Source: Planctomycetota bacterium | GTDB taxonomy: Bacteria > Planctomycetota > UBA1135 > UBA2386 | Length of the DNA stretch: 40,056 nt | Direction of reading: 5' to 3' | Assembly (NCBI GenBank): GCA_016794425.1 | Contig: JAEUHR010000019.1 | Coordinates: 1-40,056 of the forward strand | In this document: in pieces, positions 15,684 to 24,336 of the stretch | How positions within the stretch are numbered: the stretch's first letter is position 1 | Layout of the letters: each line of letters begins with the position of its first letter | Position numbers and translations under genes: made by a program | Notes under the pieces: model-generated | What the model saw: the letters and a program-made list of their open reading frames with translations, nothing else | Databases searched by the model: none | What the model was told of the DNA's origin: nothing

Positions 15684-17140
15684 TGGCGGTCCTCGGCCGG
15701 CTCGGGGGCCTGCAGCGTCGCGCGCAACCGGAGGATCCGGCGTTCGTCGGCGGCCAGCACGCGGAACTCGACGCCGTCGATGACGACCGTCTCGTCGACC
15801 ACCGGGATGTGGCTGCAGCGCGCGATCACCAGGCCGGCGACCGTCTCCCAGTCGCCGTCCTCGGGCAGCTCGCTGCCGAGCAGCTGGTTGACCTCGGCGA
15901 CGGTGGTGCGCGCCGGCAGTTCCAGCACGCGGCCGGCTTCGACGACCTGGATCTGCTCGCCGTCCGGCGCCGCCGTCTGCGGGCTGTCGTACTCGTCGCT
16001 GATGTCGCCGACGATCAGTTCGATCAGGTCTTCGATCGTGGCCAGCCCGGCCGTGGTGCCGTACTCGTCGAGCACGATCGCCATGTGCTGGTTGCCGGCC
16101 TGGAACCGCCGCAGCAGCTGCGCGGCGCCCATCGTCTCCGGCACGAACAGCGGCTCGCGCATCATCGCCGCGATCGGGCCGCCGTCCGACGGCGCGTCCG
16201 CCTGCAGCAGGCGCAGCGCGTCCTTCACGTAGAACACGCCGACGATCTCGTCGATGCGTTCGCGGTAGACCGGATAGCGCGAGAAGCCCTGTTCGAGCGC
16301 GCGCAGCACCGCCGCGCGCACCGGCGTCGACTGTTCGAACGCGACGATGTCGGGCCGCGGCGTCATCACGGTCGTGACCTGCAGGTCCTTCAGGCCGACG
16401 ATGTTGCCGATCCAGGTGCGCTCTTCGACCGCCAGTGCGGCGTCGGTCACCGAGTCGGCGACCGCGGCGATCACCTGCTTCTGCACCTCGGCGGTGCCGG
16501 CCTTCTGCGAGCGGCGCAGCCGGAACAGTTCGATGCAGAGCCGGGTCATGCCGAGCAGCGGCAGCACGACCGGGAACCGCAGCGCGTACCAGCCGGCGCG
16601 CACGAACGGCAGCACGGCCAGCAGCGTGCGTTCGGCGCGCAGCTGGGCGATGGCGACGGGCAGGCTGCCGGCGAACAGCAGCATGCCCAGCAGGAAGGCG
16701 CCCATCGCCCACGGCAGCGACGCGGCGTCGGTCGCGTGCAGCAGGGACCACAGCCCGAGCGTCCAGCCGGCGGCCGAGTAGACCGTGGCGACGACCAGGT
16801 ATTCGGTGTCCCGGCGGGCGACTTCCTCGTCGCGTTCGGTGCGGTCCGACCGATCGGCCTCCTCGAGCGCCTGCGACAACAGCGACGGCGAGTAGCCGAC
16901 CAGGCTGGCCGCCGCCAGCGTGCCGAACCCGGCCAGCGCCATGGCGCCGAGGCACACGCCCAGGTGCAGCGGCGACAGGGTCGCGGTCAGCGAGACGGTG
17001 GGCAGGTCGGCGCCGGCCACGAACGGGCCGGCAGCGAGGCCGGCGAGCGGGTGGGGCCGACGAGGTCGTCCTGGCAGAGGGTCTTCGGCGGGCGGGCTGC
17101 CGGCCGGGGACGGGGTGGGGTGACAGCTCGCTTCGGACAC
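15680..17140 (-). CDS. CorC/HlyC-type membrane protein with CBS domains
   Basis: A 486-residue inner-membrane protein. Three to four membrane segments (about 45-185, DUF21-like) are followed by two CBS domains (TVMTPRPDIVAFEQSTPVRA, then AMMREPLFVPETMGAAQLLR) and a C-terminal CorC_HlyC FAD-like domain (AVEERTWIGNIV before the CBS pair; EDGDWETVAGLVIARCSHIP after it). Relatives export or sense Mg2+/Co2+; the substrate cannot be read from sequence. The GTG start at 17140 has TATGCT 10 bases upstream. It heads the unit corC-recO-bamD-lptE. Confidence 0.85.
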   Translation of the reverse strand: MSEASCHPTPSPAGSPPAEDPLPGRPRRPHPLAGLAAGPFVAGADLPTVSLTATLSPLHLGVCLGAMALAGFGTLAAASLVGYSPSLLSQALEEADRSDRTERDEEVARRDTEYLVVATVYSAAGWTLGLWSLLHATDAASLPWAMGAFLLGMLLFAGSLPVAIAQLRAERTLLAVLPFVRAGWYALRFPVVLPLLGMTRLCIELFRLRRSQKAGTAEVQKQVIAAVADSVTDAALAVEERTWIGNIVGLKDLQVTTVMTPRPDIVAFEQSTPVRAAVLRALEQGFSRYPVYRERIDEIVGVFYVKDALRLLQADAPSDGGPIAAMMREPLFVPETMGAAQLLRRFQAGNQHMAIVLDEYGTTAGLATIEDLIELIVGDISDEYDSPQTAAPDGEQIQVVEAGRVLELPARTTVAEVNQLLGSELPEDGDWETVAGLVIARCSHIPVVDETVVIDGVEFRVLAADERRILRLRATLQAPEPAEDRH

Positions 17141-17150
17141 GTGGGGGCGC

Positions 17151-17156
17151 AGCATA
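17151..17156 (-). promoter_or_regulatory. Putative -10 element (TATGCT) for the corC-recO-bamD-lptE unit
   Basis: TATGCT on the minus strand ends 10 bases before GTG 17140, matching the spacing seen at other unit starts. Confidence 0.45.
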
Positions 17157-17264
17157 CGGCTTCGGGGCGGCCGCTGGGACGGCTTTCGTCGGCGCCGGGA
17201 TCCCGGCTGCACTTCGGTCTCAGGTCGGCCCACTGCAACGGGTTGGGGCAGACGCCGCCGCCGC

Positions 17265-19130
17265 TCAGTGGGTTACCAGCGGCACCTCGTCGGTGCCCTC
17301 GACGTCGACCGAGAACCGGTTGCGGCCGTAGTCCTTGCTCGCGTAGAGCGCGTGGTCGGCCCGCTGCAGGATCGATTCGACCGAGTCGCCCGTGCGGTAG
17401 TCCGTCAGGCCGATCGAGATCGTGACCGGCAGCCCGAGTTCCTCGCCGCGCCGCTGCACGGCCGTGAACAGACGGGTCGCCAGCACCGTCGCCTCGTCGG
17501 CCGTCGTGTCCGGCAGCACGACCAGGAACTCCTCGCCGCCCAGGCGGCAGATCGTGTCCGACCGGCGCAGCGTCTGGCGCAGGACCTCGGCGGTCGCGCG
17601 CAGCGCCATGTCGCCCTGCAGGTGGCCGTGCGAGTCGTTCAGCTGCTTGAAGTGGTCCAGGTCGCACATCAGCACCGTCATCGGGTGCTCGGACCGCGAG
17701 GCGCGCGACAGCTCCTGGTCCAGCGTGACGAGCCCCATGCGGCGGTTGAACAGGCGCGTCAGTGCGTCGGTCAGCGCGAACTTCTGCGCGCGCTGGCGGC
17801 GCCGGCGCAGCAGCAGGTTCTCGATCAGCAGCGACCCGGTCATGCCGAGCGTCAGCGCCATCGCGATGTCCCGTTCGGGCTGGATCGGCGCGGCCGACAG
17901 CGAACGGTCCAGCAGCAGGAACGCCGGCGTCGCGAAGGCGCGGTTCAGCGGCACCGCCAGCAGCTCGTCGGTCGACAGCGCCGCGAGCACGCCCGCGTGC
18001 TGGCCGAACTCGGCGGTGATCCGGGTCGGTCGCTCCTCGAGCATCGCCTGGCGCAGCGTCGCCGCCTCGGCCGGCGTCGGCGTCAGCAGCGTGGTCGCCA
18101 GGCGCCGCGCGCTGGAGTCGGCCTTGCTGCGCACCAGCACGCGCGCGCTGGCCTGGTCCCAGCGCACGAACAGGGCGCGGTCGTAGCCGCCGTAGCGGAC
18201 GCCGGCGGCGGTCAACGCGGTCACGATGCCGCGGTACGACTCCGAGCGCGTGCAGCCGAGCACGCTGAGCACGACGTCGTGCAGTTCGCCGTGCTGGCGG
18301 CCGGCGTGCAGGCTGGGTTCGTGGTCCTCGCCCGGGTCGGCGTCGGGCAGCGTCGGATCGAGGCCGAACGCGCGCAGTGTGCTCTCGACCTGGCGCCGCA
18401 GCTTCTGCGCGGCCACGAGGTCGCGCTTGTCGGCGGCCGCGAGCACCGCGCTGGCCGCGTCGGGGCCGAGGTCGTCGTCCGGGTGGCCGAAGTCCGCCAG
18501 TTCGGCCAGCAGTTCGGCGGCGAACACCAGGGCCGTAGCGTCGGCGGGCCGTTCGACCAGCGGCGAGCCCGGCGGCGCGCGGCGCGCGTCGAACAGTTCG
18601 ACCAGGTCCGCCGGCAGCTGCCAGTGGGCGATCCACTGTTGGGGCGTGACCGTGACGTCGGTCTGGGTGCCTTGCTCGGCCACCACGTCGAGCCACTGCG
18701 GCAGGTCGTGCAGCAGGCCGAGCAGGTAGGCGTGCTCCGGATCGACCAGTCCGGTCTGCACGGCCAGTTCCTGGGCCGCCAGCGCGGTCGCGATCGCGTG
18801 CAGCCAGAGGCGACGCAGCCGCGTCGTGCCCGCCACGCCCAGCGTCGGGGTGCGCAGCAGCCGCCGCGACAGCGCCGGCCCGAGCCGGTTGGCCATCGAA
18901 CGCACGGTCCAGCCGGTCGACGGTGCGCCGAAGATCGGCGCCGAAGCCGCGCGCAGCCCCCGCACGACGGCGAGCGGATCCAGCTGCAGGATGCGCACGA
19001 CCTCGTCCTGCGTCACGGCGCGACCGCGCAGCTCGCGGCCGAGCCGGCGCCGCAGATCGCGGATCGCCAGCACCGACGGCAAGCTGCCGAGTGGATTCGT
19101 GGTGCGCGTGGAGGCGGTGGGAGTCGACAC
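17265..19130 (-). CDS. HDOD-GGDEF diguanylate cyclase
   Basis: A 621-residue signalling protein that should make cyclic di-GMP. The N-terminus (about 20-200) resembles an HDOD domain (VVRILQLDPLAVVRGLRAA, LSRRLLRTPTLGVAGTTRLR, LLGLLHDLPQWL), a middle part looks GAF-like, and the C-terminus is a GGDEF domain. The active site reads GGEEF from residue 531, with an intact product-inhibition site RRSD (522-525) five residues ahead. The GTG start at 19130 is preferred; upstream codons are low-complexity. It is divergent from a sigma factor gene across 206 bases. Confidence 0.85.
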   Translation of the reverse strand: MSTPTASTRTTNPLGSLPSVLAIRDLRRRLGRELRGRAVTQDEVVRILQLDPLAVVRGLRAASAPIFGAPSTGWTVRSMANRLGPALSRRLLRTPTLGVAGTTRLRRLWLHAIATALAAQELAVQTGLVDPEHAYLLGLLHDLPQWLDVVAEQGTQTDVTVTPQQWIAHWQLPADLVELFDARRAPPGSPLVERPADATALVFAAELLAELADFGHPDDDLGPDAASAVLAAADKRDLVAAQKLRRQVESTLRAFGLDPTLPDADPGEDHEPSLHAGRQHGELHDVVLSVLGCTRSESYRGIVTALTAAGVRYGGYDRALFVRWDQASARVLVRSKADSSARRLATTLLTPTPAEAATLRQAMLEERPTRITAEFGQHAGVLAALSTDELLAVPLNRAFATPAFLLLDRSLSAAPIQPERDIAMALTLGMTGSLLIENLLLRRRRQRAQKFALTDALTRLFNRRMGLVTLDQELSRASRSEHPMTVLMCDLDHFKQLNDSHGHLQGDMALRATAEVLRQTLRRSDTICRLGGEEFLVVLPDTTADEATVLATRLFTAVQRRGEELGLPVTISIGLTDYRTGDSVESILQRADHALYASKDYGRNRFSVDVEGTDEVPLVTH

Positions 19131-19336
19131 AGCCGGGTTCTCATCCCTTGTTCGGCTCCGCACGGCCCCGCGCTCAAGGACCGCTGGAGATGCTGGCTCG
19201 CAATGGTGCATCGGGTTCGGCACGGCTGCGCTGGAAGTTGTCCAAGTCGCTTTGCTGCAATGCTTTGTGGTTGGCATGGTGAACGGGCCGTGGGTTTCTT
19301 GCCGGGTTGGCCCGGCCTTCGCATTGCTCCCGTGGC
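19131..19336. other. Divergent spacer between cyclase and sigma factor genes
   Basis: 206 bases without a gene. It is less GC-rich than average (for example ttgtccaagtcgctttgctgcaat) and probably holds promoters for both directions. I see no inverted repeat or operator strong enough to name. Confidence 0.4.
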
Positions 19337-20113
19337 ATGAGCGCCTACCCCTCACCCTCGGCCACGCTCGACGCGACCGATCCACGCGCCTCGCTGCGCG
19401 AACGCGGTTTCGACCTGCTGCGCGACGCCGGCAGGTCGCTCGATGACATCCTCGGCGCCGGCGAGGCAACGGGCCCCACGCTCGATGCAGCGCTGGCGAC
19501 CGGCCTGATGGACCTCTATCGCCGGTCCGGCGACCGCGACGTGTTCGACTGCCTCGTGCAGTGGGCCACGCCGCAGCTGTCCAGCCGCGTGCGGTCGCGC
19601 CTGCGCGCGGCCGGCGCTGCCTGCGACGCGCAGGAGATCCTGCAGGACGCGTTCGTCAACATCTACCGCTACCCGGACCGCTTCCGCGCGTCGCGTCCCG
19701 GTGCGTTCGCGGCCTGGTCGTCGACGATCGTCGACAACGCGATCCGGCGCCATCTGCGCGGCCGCCGGCGCGGCGCGAACTTCGCGGTCGGGGCACCCGA
19801 ACTGCTCGACGATTGCGCCGACGTCGGCGAACGCGAGCCGAGCCTGCAGGCCCAGGACCACGAGGAATGCGCCGCGACGGTGCACGCCTACGCGCTGCTG
19901 CTGCACAGCTACCTGATGGCGTTCCGCACGCTGAGCGATCGCGAACGCTTCGTGCTCGAGATGGTGGAGGTGCGGGGGCTGCGCTATGCCGAACTGGCGC
20001 GCGTGCTCGACATCCGGCCGGAAGCACTGAAGATGGTGGTGTTCCGCGCCCGCAAGCGCGTGCTCGACCGCGTCGCCGACTGGCTGCGCGGCAGCCGGGC
20101 CCTCGCCGGCTGA
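19337..20113 (+). CDS. ECF-type RNA polymerase sigma factor
   Basis: A 258-residue sigma-70-family regulator with an 80-residue N-terminal extension before region 2. Region 2 is ILQDAFVNIYRYPDRFRA followed by GAFAAWSSTIVDNAIRRHLRGRRR, the core-binding and -10-recognition part. Region 4 is LSDRERFVLEMVEVRGLRYAELARVLDIRPEALKMVVFRARKR (quoted across its two helices), the -35-binding helix-turn-helix. No anti-sigma gene is adjacent. The ATG gives a short leader from the divergent spacer; hutI begins 49 bases after the stop. Confidence 0.88.
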   Translation: MSAYPSPSATLDATDPRASLRERGFDLLRDAGRSLDDILGAGEATGPTLDAALATGLMDLYRRSGDRDVFDCLVQWATPQLSSRVRSRLRAAGAACDAQEILQDAFVNIYRYPDRFRASRPGAFAAWSSTIVDNAIRRHLRGRRRGANFAVGAPELLDDCADVGEREPSLQAQDHEECAATVHAYALLLHSYLMAFRTLSDRERFVLEMVEVRGLRYAELARVLDIRPEALKMVVFRARKRVLDRVADWLRGSRALAG

Positions 20114-20162
20114 CCGGCCGGCCCGGGCTTGCAACGGCGCGCGCCGCGCCGATCCTGGCGGC

Positions 20163-21467
20163 ATGGTTGCCGCCGTCGACCGTCTGTTCGTGCACTGCCG
20201 GGAGCTCGTCACGCTGACCGACGGGCCGGCCACCGGGCCGCGGCGCGGCCCGGCGATGCAGCAACTCGGCGTGATCGAGGACGGCGCGGTCGCGGTGCGC
20301 GGCGGCCGCATCGTGGCGGTCGGGCCGACCCATCGGCTGCGCAGCGAATACCGCGCCGAGGCCGAACTCGACCTGTCGGGCTTCGTCGTGCTGCCGGGTT
20401 TCGTCGACTGCCACACGCATCCGGTGTTCGCGCGCACGCGCGAGCAGGAGTTCCACATGCGCTGTGCCGGGGCCGACTACATGGCGATCGCGGCGGCCGG
20501 CGGCGGCATCCTCAGTTCGATGCGCGCCGTGCGCGAGGCCTCGCTCGATGACCTGACCGAGGCCGCCGAACGCCATCTCTGGGGCTTCGCGGCGCACGGC
20601 ACGACGACCGTCGAGTGCAAGAGCGGCTACGGTCTGTCGCTGGTCGACGAGGCGAAGAGCCTGCGCGCGCTGCAGACCGCGGCCGCGCGCACGCCGCTGC
20701 AGATCCGGCGCACGTTCCTCGGCGCGCACGAGTTCCCGCCGGAGTACCGCGCCGACCGCGACGCCTACGTGCGGCTCCTGTGCGAGCAGATGATCCCGCA
20801 GCTGGCGCCGCTCGCGGACTACTGCGACGTGTTCGCCGAGCCCGGCGTGTTCGACCGCGAGCAGGCGGCCCGCGTGCTGGTCGCGGCCAAGGCGGCCGGG
20901 CTGCGGCTGCGTGCGCACGCCGACGAGATCCGGCCGATGGGCGGCGCCGAACTGGCGGTCGAACTCGGCGCCGCCTCGGCCGACCACCTGGGCCAGATCT
21001 CCGATCTCGGCATCGAGCGGCTGGCCGCCAGCGACACGGTCGGCGTGCTGCTGCCCGGCACGATCTTCTTCCTCGGCAAGCCCGGCTACGCGCCGGCCCG
21101 CCGCATGATCGCCGCCGGGTGCGCGGTCGCGCTGGCGACCGACTTCAACCCGGGCTCGTGCTACACGCAGTCGATGACGCTGATCCAGACGATCGCGTGC
21201 GTGCAGATGAAGATGACCGCTGCCGAGGTCATCACCGCGTCGACGATCAACCCGGCGTTCTCGCTGCAGCTCGACGCCGAGGTCGGCACGCTGCATCCGG
21301 GCAAACGCGCCGACCTGTGCGTGCTCGACATCCCGAGCTGGCAGGCGATCGGCTACGCGTTCGGCGGCAATCCGGTCGCGATGACGATCAAGGACGGCGA
21401 GCCGATCCTGGCGAACGTCACCGAGCGCGACCCCGATTGGTTCGAGGGCGGTTCGGAACCGCGCTGA
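20163..21467 (+). CDS. hutI: Imidazolonepropionase
   Basis: Third enzyme of histidine breakdown: opens 4-imidazolone-5-propionate to N-formimino-glutamate. The 434-residue amidohydrolase has the metal-binding DCHTHP (H84, H86), GAHEFPPEYR (H189), AHADEIRPMGGAELA (H252) and ATDFNPGSC (D327). The specificity segment ECKSGYGLSL is also conserved. The next enzyme in the branch, FtcD, is encoded just downstream, with an opposite-strand gene in between. The last 50 bases overlap the end of that convergent rluB-like gene. No hutH or hutU is in the window. Confidence 0.96.
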   Translation: MVAAVDRLFVHCRELVTLTDGPATGPRRGPAMQQLGVIEDGAVAVRGGRIVAVGPTHRLRSEYRAEAELDLSGFVVLPGFVDCHTHPVFARTREQEFHMRCAGADYMAIAAAGGGILSSMRAVREASLDDLTEAAERHLWGFAAHGTTTVECKSGYGLSLVDEAKSLRALQTAAARTPLQIRRTFLGAHEFPPEYRADRDAYVRLLCEQMIPQLAPLADYCDVFAEPGVFDREQAARVLVAAKAAGLRLRAHADEIRPMGGAELAVELGAASADHLGQISDLGIERLAASDTVGVLLPGTIFFLGKPGYAPARRMIAAGCAVALATDFNPGSCYTQSMTLIQTIACVQMKMTAAEVITASTINPAFSLQLDAEVGTLHPGKRADLCVLDIPSWQAIGYAFGGNPVAMTIKDGEPILANVTERDPDWFEGGSEPR

Positions 21468-22188
21468 CCGCCGCGCGCAGCGCCGCGACCTCGGCGCGGT
21501 CGAGGCGGCGGCAGGCGCCGACCGGCAGGTCGCCGAGCTGCAGCGGCCCGATGCGCGTGCGGTGCAGGGCGAGCACGCGCGACCCGACCGCGGTCAGCAT
21601 GCGCCGGACCTGGCGGTTGCGGCCTTCGGTGATCACGAGCCGCAGCCGCGTCGTCCGCGCGTCGCCGCCGAGCCGTTCGACGCGCGCCGGCCGCGTCGGT
21701 CCGTCGGCCAGCAGCACGCCGGCCGCCAGCTGCTGCAGCGCGTCGGCGCCGAGCTCGCCGCGGCACTCGGCTTCGTAGGTCTTCGCCAGTTCGGTCGCCG
21801 GCTCGGTGATCGAGTGTGCGAGGTCGCTGTCGTTGGTGAACAGCAGCAGGCCGGACGTGTCCTGGTCGAGCCGGCCGACCGGTGCGAGCCACGGCAGGTC
21901 CGGCGGCAGCAGCGCATAGACCGTGTCGCGGCCGTGCTCGTCGCGCGCGGTGGTCACGAGGCCGGTCGGCTTGTGCAGCATCCAGACCTCCTTGCGCGCG
22001 GCCTGCGCCGCACTGCCGTCGAGCGCGAGCCGATCGCGCACCGGGTCGACCCAGGTGTCCGGATCGCGCACCGTGCGGCCGTTCACCTGCACGCGGCCGG
22101 CGGCGATCGCCGCGCGCGCGACCGAACGCGAACAGGCGCCGGTGCGCGCCAGCGCGCGGTCGAGGGTCTTCTTGCCGCTCGTGGTCAC
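21418..22188 (-). CDS. rluB: RsuA/RluB-family pseudouridine synthase
   Basis: Isomerises a uridine in rRNA to pseudouridine. The 256-residue protein has an S4 RNA-binding domain (DRALARTGACSRSVARAAIA, then GRVQVNG), the catalytic motif GRLDQDTSGLLLFTND with the essential Asp, and the conserved LVITEGRNRQVRRM. RluB (23S) fits better than RsuA by the VWMLHKPTGLVTT start, but the target is not certain. It is convergent with hutI, overlapping its 3' end by 50 bases, and divergent from ftcD, so it is embedded within the hut pair. Confidence 0.88.
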   Translation of the reverse strand: MTTSGKKTLDRALARTGACSRSVARAAIAAGRVQVNGRTVRDPDTWVDPVRDRLALDGSAAQAARKEVWMLHKPTGLVTTARDEHGRDTVYALLPPDLPWLAPVGRLDQDTSGLLLFTNDSDLAHSITEPATELAKTYEAECRGELGADALQQLAAGVLLADGPTRPARVERLGGDARTTRLRLVITEGRNRQVRRMLTAVGSRVLALHRTRIGPLQLGDLPVGACRRLDRAEVAALRAAVSAVPNRPRTNRGRAR

Positions 22189-22277
22189 CCGCACAGGATC
22201 CGCCGGCGGGGCGTGCGCCGCAACCGTCGCAGCGCCGCTGGAAACGCGCGCCGTCGGCGGGTACGCCACCGGGCCCC

Positions 22278-23189
22278 ATGGCGCCGCTGCTCGAGTTCGT
22301 TCCCAATTTCTCCGAAGGCAAGGACGCCGCGGTCGTCGCCGCGCTGGTCGCGGCGATGACGTCGGTTGCGGGCGTGAAGTGCCTCGGCAGCGAACTCGAC
22401 GGCAACCACAACCGCGCCGTCGTGACGCTGGCCGGGCCCGCTGCGGCGATCGCGGAGGCGGCCGTTCGCGGCGCGCGTGAGGCGATGCAGCGCATCGACC
22501 TGCGGCACCACCGCGGCGAGCACAAGCGCATGGGCGCGATGGACGTCTGCCCATTCGTGCCGCTGGCCGGTGCGACCATGGCCGACGCGGTCGCGACCGC
22601 GCGGGCGGTCGGCGCCCGCATCGGGCAGGAGCTCGGCCTGCCGGTGTTCCTGTACGCCGAGGCCTGCACGCGCGAGTCGCGCCGCGTGCTCGGCAACTTC
22701 CGCAACAAGGAGTTCGAAGGCCTGCTGCCGCTGGTCGGCACCGATCCCGAGTTCACGCCCGACTTCGGCCCGGCGAAGCTGCATCCGACCGCCGGCGCGG
22801 TCGCGGTCGGCGCGCGCAAGTTCCTGATCGCCTACAACGTCAATCTGCGCACCACGGACGTGCAGGTCGCGAAGGACATCGCCAAGGCCGTGCGCGAGAA
22901 GGACGGCGGCTTCAAGAAGGTGCAGGGCATGGGCTTCTTCCTCGACGACAAGCAGCTGAGCCAGGTGTCGATGAACCTGCTCGACTACGAGACGTCGTCG
23001 ATCCGCACCGTGTTCGACAAGGTCGCGGAGCTGGCGCGGGCGCGCGGCGTCGAGGTCGCCGAGAGCGAACTGATCGGGCTGGCGCCGGCGGCGGCGCTCG
23101 ATGCGGCGACCGCGCGGCACATCCGGTTGCCGCGCTTCGAGCCGGCCGAGCAGATCGTCGAAGCGCGGCTGCGCGCGCTCGGCGGCTGA
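22278..23189 (+). CDS. ftcD: Glutamate formimidoyltransferase
   Basis: Moves the formimino group of formiminoglutamate to tetrahydrofolate, linking histidine breakdown (see hutI upstream) to one-carbon metabolism. The 303-residue length is the transferase domain alone, without the cyclodeaminase domain fused in mammalian FtcD. Family landmarks: LLEFVPNFSEGKD, SELDGNHNRAVVTLAG, RHHRGEHKRMGAMDVCPFVP, LGNFRNKEFEGLL and FLIAYNVNLRTTD. TACGCC lies 10 bases before the ATG, a partial match to the start pattern of this genome. It ends 3 bases from the convergent protease gene. Confidence 0.94.
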   Translation: MAPLLEFVPNFSEGKDAAVVAALVAAMTSVAGVKCLGSELDGNHNRAVVTLAGPAAAIAEAAVRGAREAMQRIDLRHHRGEHKRMGAMDVCPFVPLAGATMADAVATARAVGARIGQELGLPVFLYAEACTRESRRVLGNFRNKEFEGLLPLVGTDPEFTPDFGPAKLHPTAGAVAVGARKFLIAYNVNLRTTDVQVAKDIAKAVREKDGGFKKVQGMGFFLDDKQLSQVSMNLLDYETSSIRTVFDKVAELARARGVEVAESELIGLAPAAALDAATARHIRLPRFEPAEQIVEARLRALGG

Positions 23190-23192
23190 GGC

Positions 23193-24332
23193 TCACTTCA
23201 GCGCGACCGGGACCTCGACGACCTGCGCCGCGTCGCTGTCGCCGCGCAGCAGCTTCACGCTGACGGTCTCGCCGCGCTTGCGGCCGCGCAGCACGCGGCG
23301 CAGCGCGTCGACGTCGCGCACCGGCGAGCCGTCGACGGCCAGGATGATGTCGCCCCAGCCGGCGATGCGCTCGTCGCGCAGTTCGAACGGGCGGATGCCG
23401 GCCGCGGCCGCGCCGGCGCCCGGCTCGACGCCGAGCACCGGCACGCCGACCTTGAAGCCCGTGCTCGGATCGACCGGCACCGCCTGGCCGACCGTGACGC
23501 CGAGGTGGCGTTGCGCGGCGCTGCCGTCGAGCAGGCTCGGCACGACTTCGTTGATCGTGTCGACCGGCACCGCGAAGCCGATGCCGGCGCTGGTGCCGCT
23601 CGGGCTGTAGATCGCGGTGTTCATGCCGACCAGCCGGCCGGCCGAGTCGAGCAGCGGGCCGCCCGAGTTGCCGGGGTTGATCGCCGCGTCGGTCTGGATC
23701 AGACCGTCCATCTGGCCCGACTCGCGCGTGCCGATGCTGCGGTTCAACGCGCTGATGATGCCGGTGCTGAGGCTGCGGTCGAAGCCGTACGGATTGCCGA
23801 TCGCGAGCACGAACTGGCCGACCTTCAGGTCCGCCGACGAGCCGATCGGGATCGGCACGAGGCCGCGCGGCGGCGCGACGATGCGCACGACCGCGATGTC
23901 GTAGCGCGGGCTCGTGCCGACGACGGCGCCGTCGTAGAGCTCGTCGCCGAGCGCGACCTTCAGCTGGCTGCCTTGTTCGACCACGGTCTTCACGACGTGG
24001 TAGTTGGTCACGACGGTGCCGGTGTCGTCCCACAGGAAGCCGGTGCCGGTGCCTTCCTGGAAGCGGCGCAGGCCGTACATCGTGCGCGCCAGCGCTTCGG
24101 TCGTGATGTGCACGACCGACGGCGCGAAGCGCTCGAAGATCGACGTCGTCGTCTGCTCGATCGCCATCAGGTCGCCGCGCGGCTCGACCGGGCGCGGCGC
24201 CACGTCGGGGCCGCGCTGGAACCAGCCGGCGCGGTCGAGCACGAGGAACAGGCCCAGCGCGAACGCGGCGCCGGCCACCACGGTCGGCAGCATGCTCGGC
24301 CGCCGCGCTGGGAACGGAGGGTAGGCGGTCAC
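23193..24332 (-). CDS. HtrA/DegP-like serine protease with one PDZ domain
   Basis: A 379-residue membrane-anchored periplasmic protease. One signal-anchor helix (about 15-33) is followed by the trypsin-like domain with H112 (VVTNYHVVKTV), D145 (RYDIAVVRI) and S223 (NPGNSGGPLLD), and a C-terminal PDZ domain (about 275-370, ending GETVSVKLLRGDSDAA). The layout matches DegS/HtrA-type quality-control proteases. Its start lies 4 bases after the stop of the pyruvate dehydrogenase E1 gene, so they are co-transcribed; there is no obvious functional reason for that. Confidence 0.92.
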   Translation of the reverse strand: MTAYPPFPARRPSMLPTVVAGAAFALGLFLVLDRAGWFQRGPDVAPRPVEPRGDLMAIEQTTTSIFERFAPSVVHITTEALARTMYGLRRFQEGTGTGFLWDDTGTVVTNYHVVKTVVEQGSQLKVALGDELYDGAVVGTSPRYDIAVVRIVAPPRGLVPIPIGSSADLKVGQFVLAIGNPYGFDRSLSTGIISALNRSIGTRESGQMDGLIQTDAAINPGNSGGPLLDSAGRLVGMNTAIYSPSGTSAGIGFAVPVDTINEVVPSLLDGSAAQRHLGVTVGQAVPVDPSTGFKVGVPVLGVEPGAGAAAAGIRPFELRDERIAGWGDIILAVDGSPVRDVDALRRVLRGRKRGETVSVKLLRGDSDAAQVVEVPVALK

Positions 24333-24336
24333 GGCA

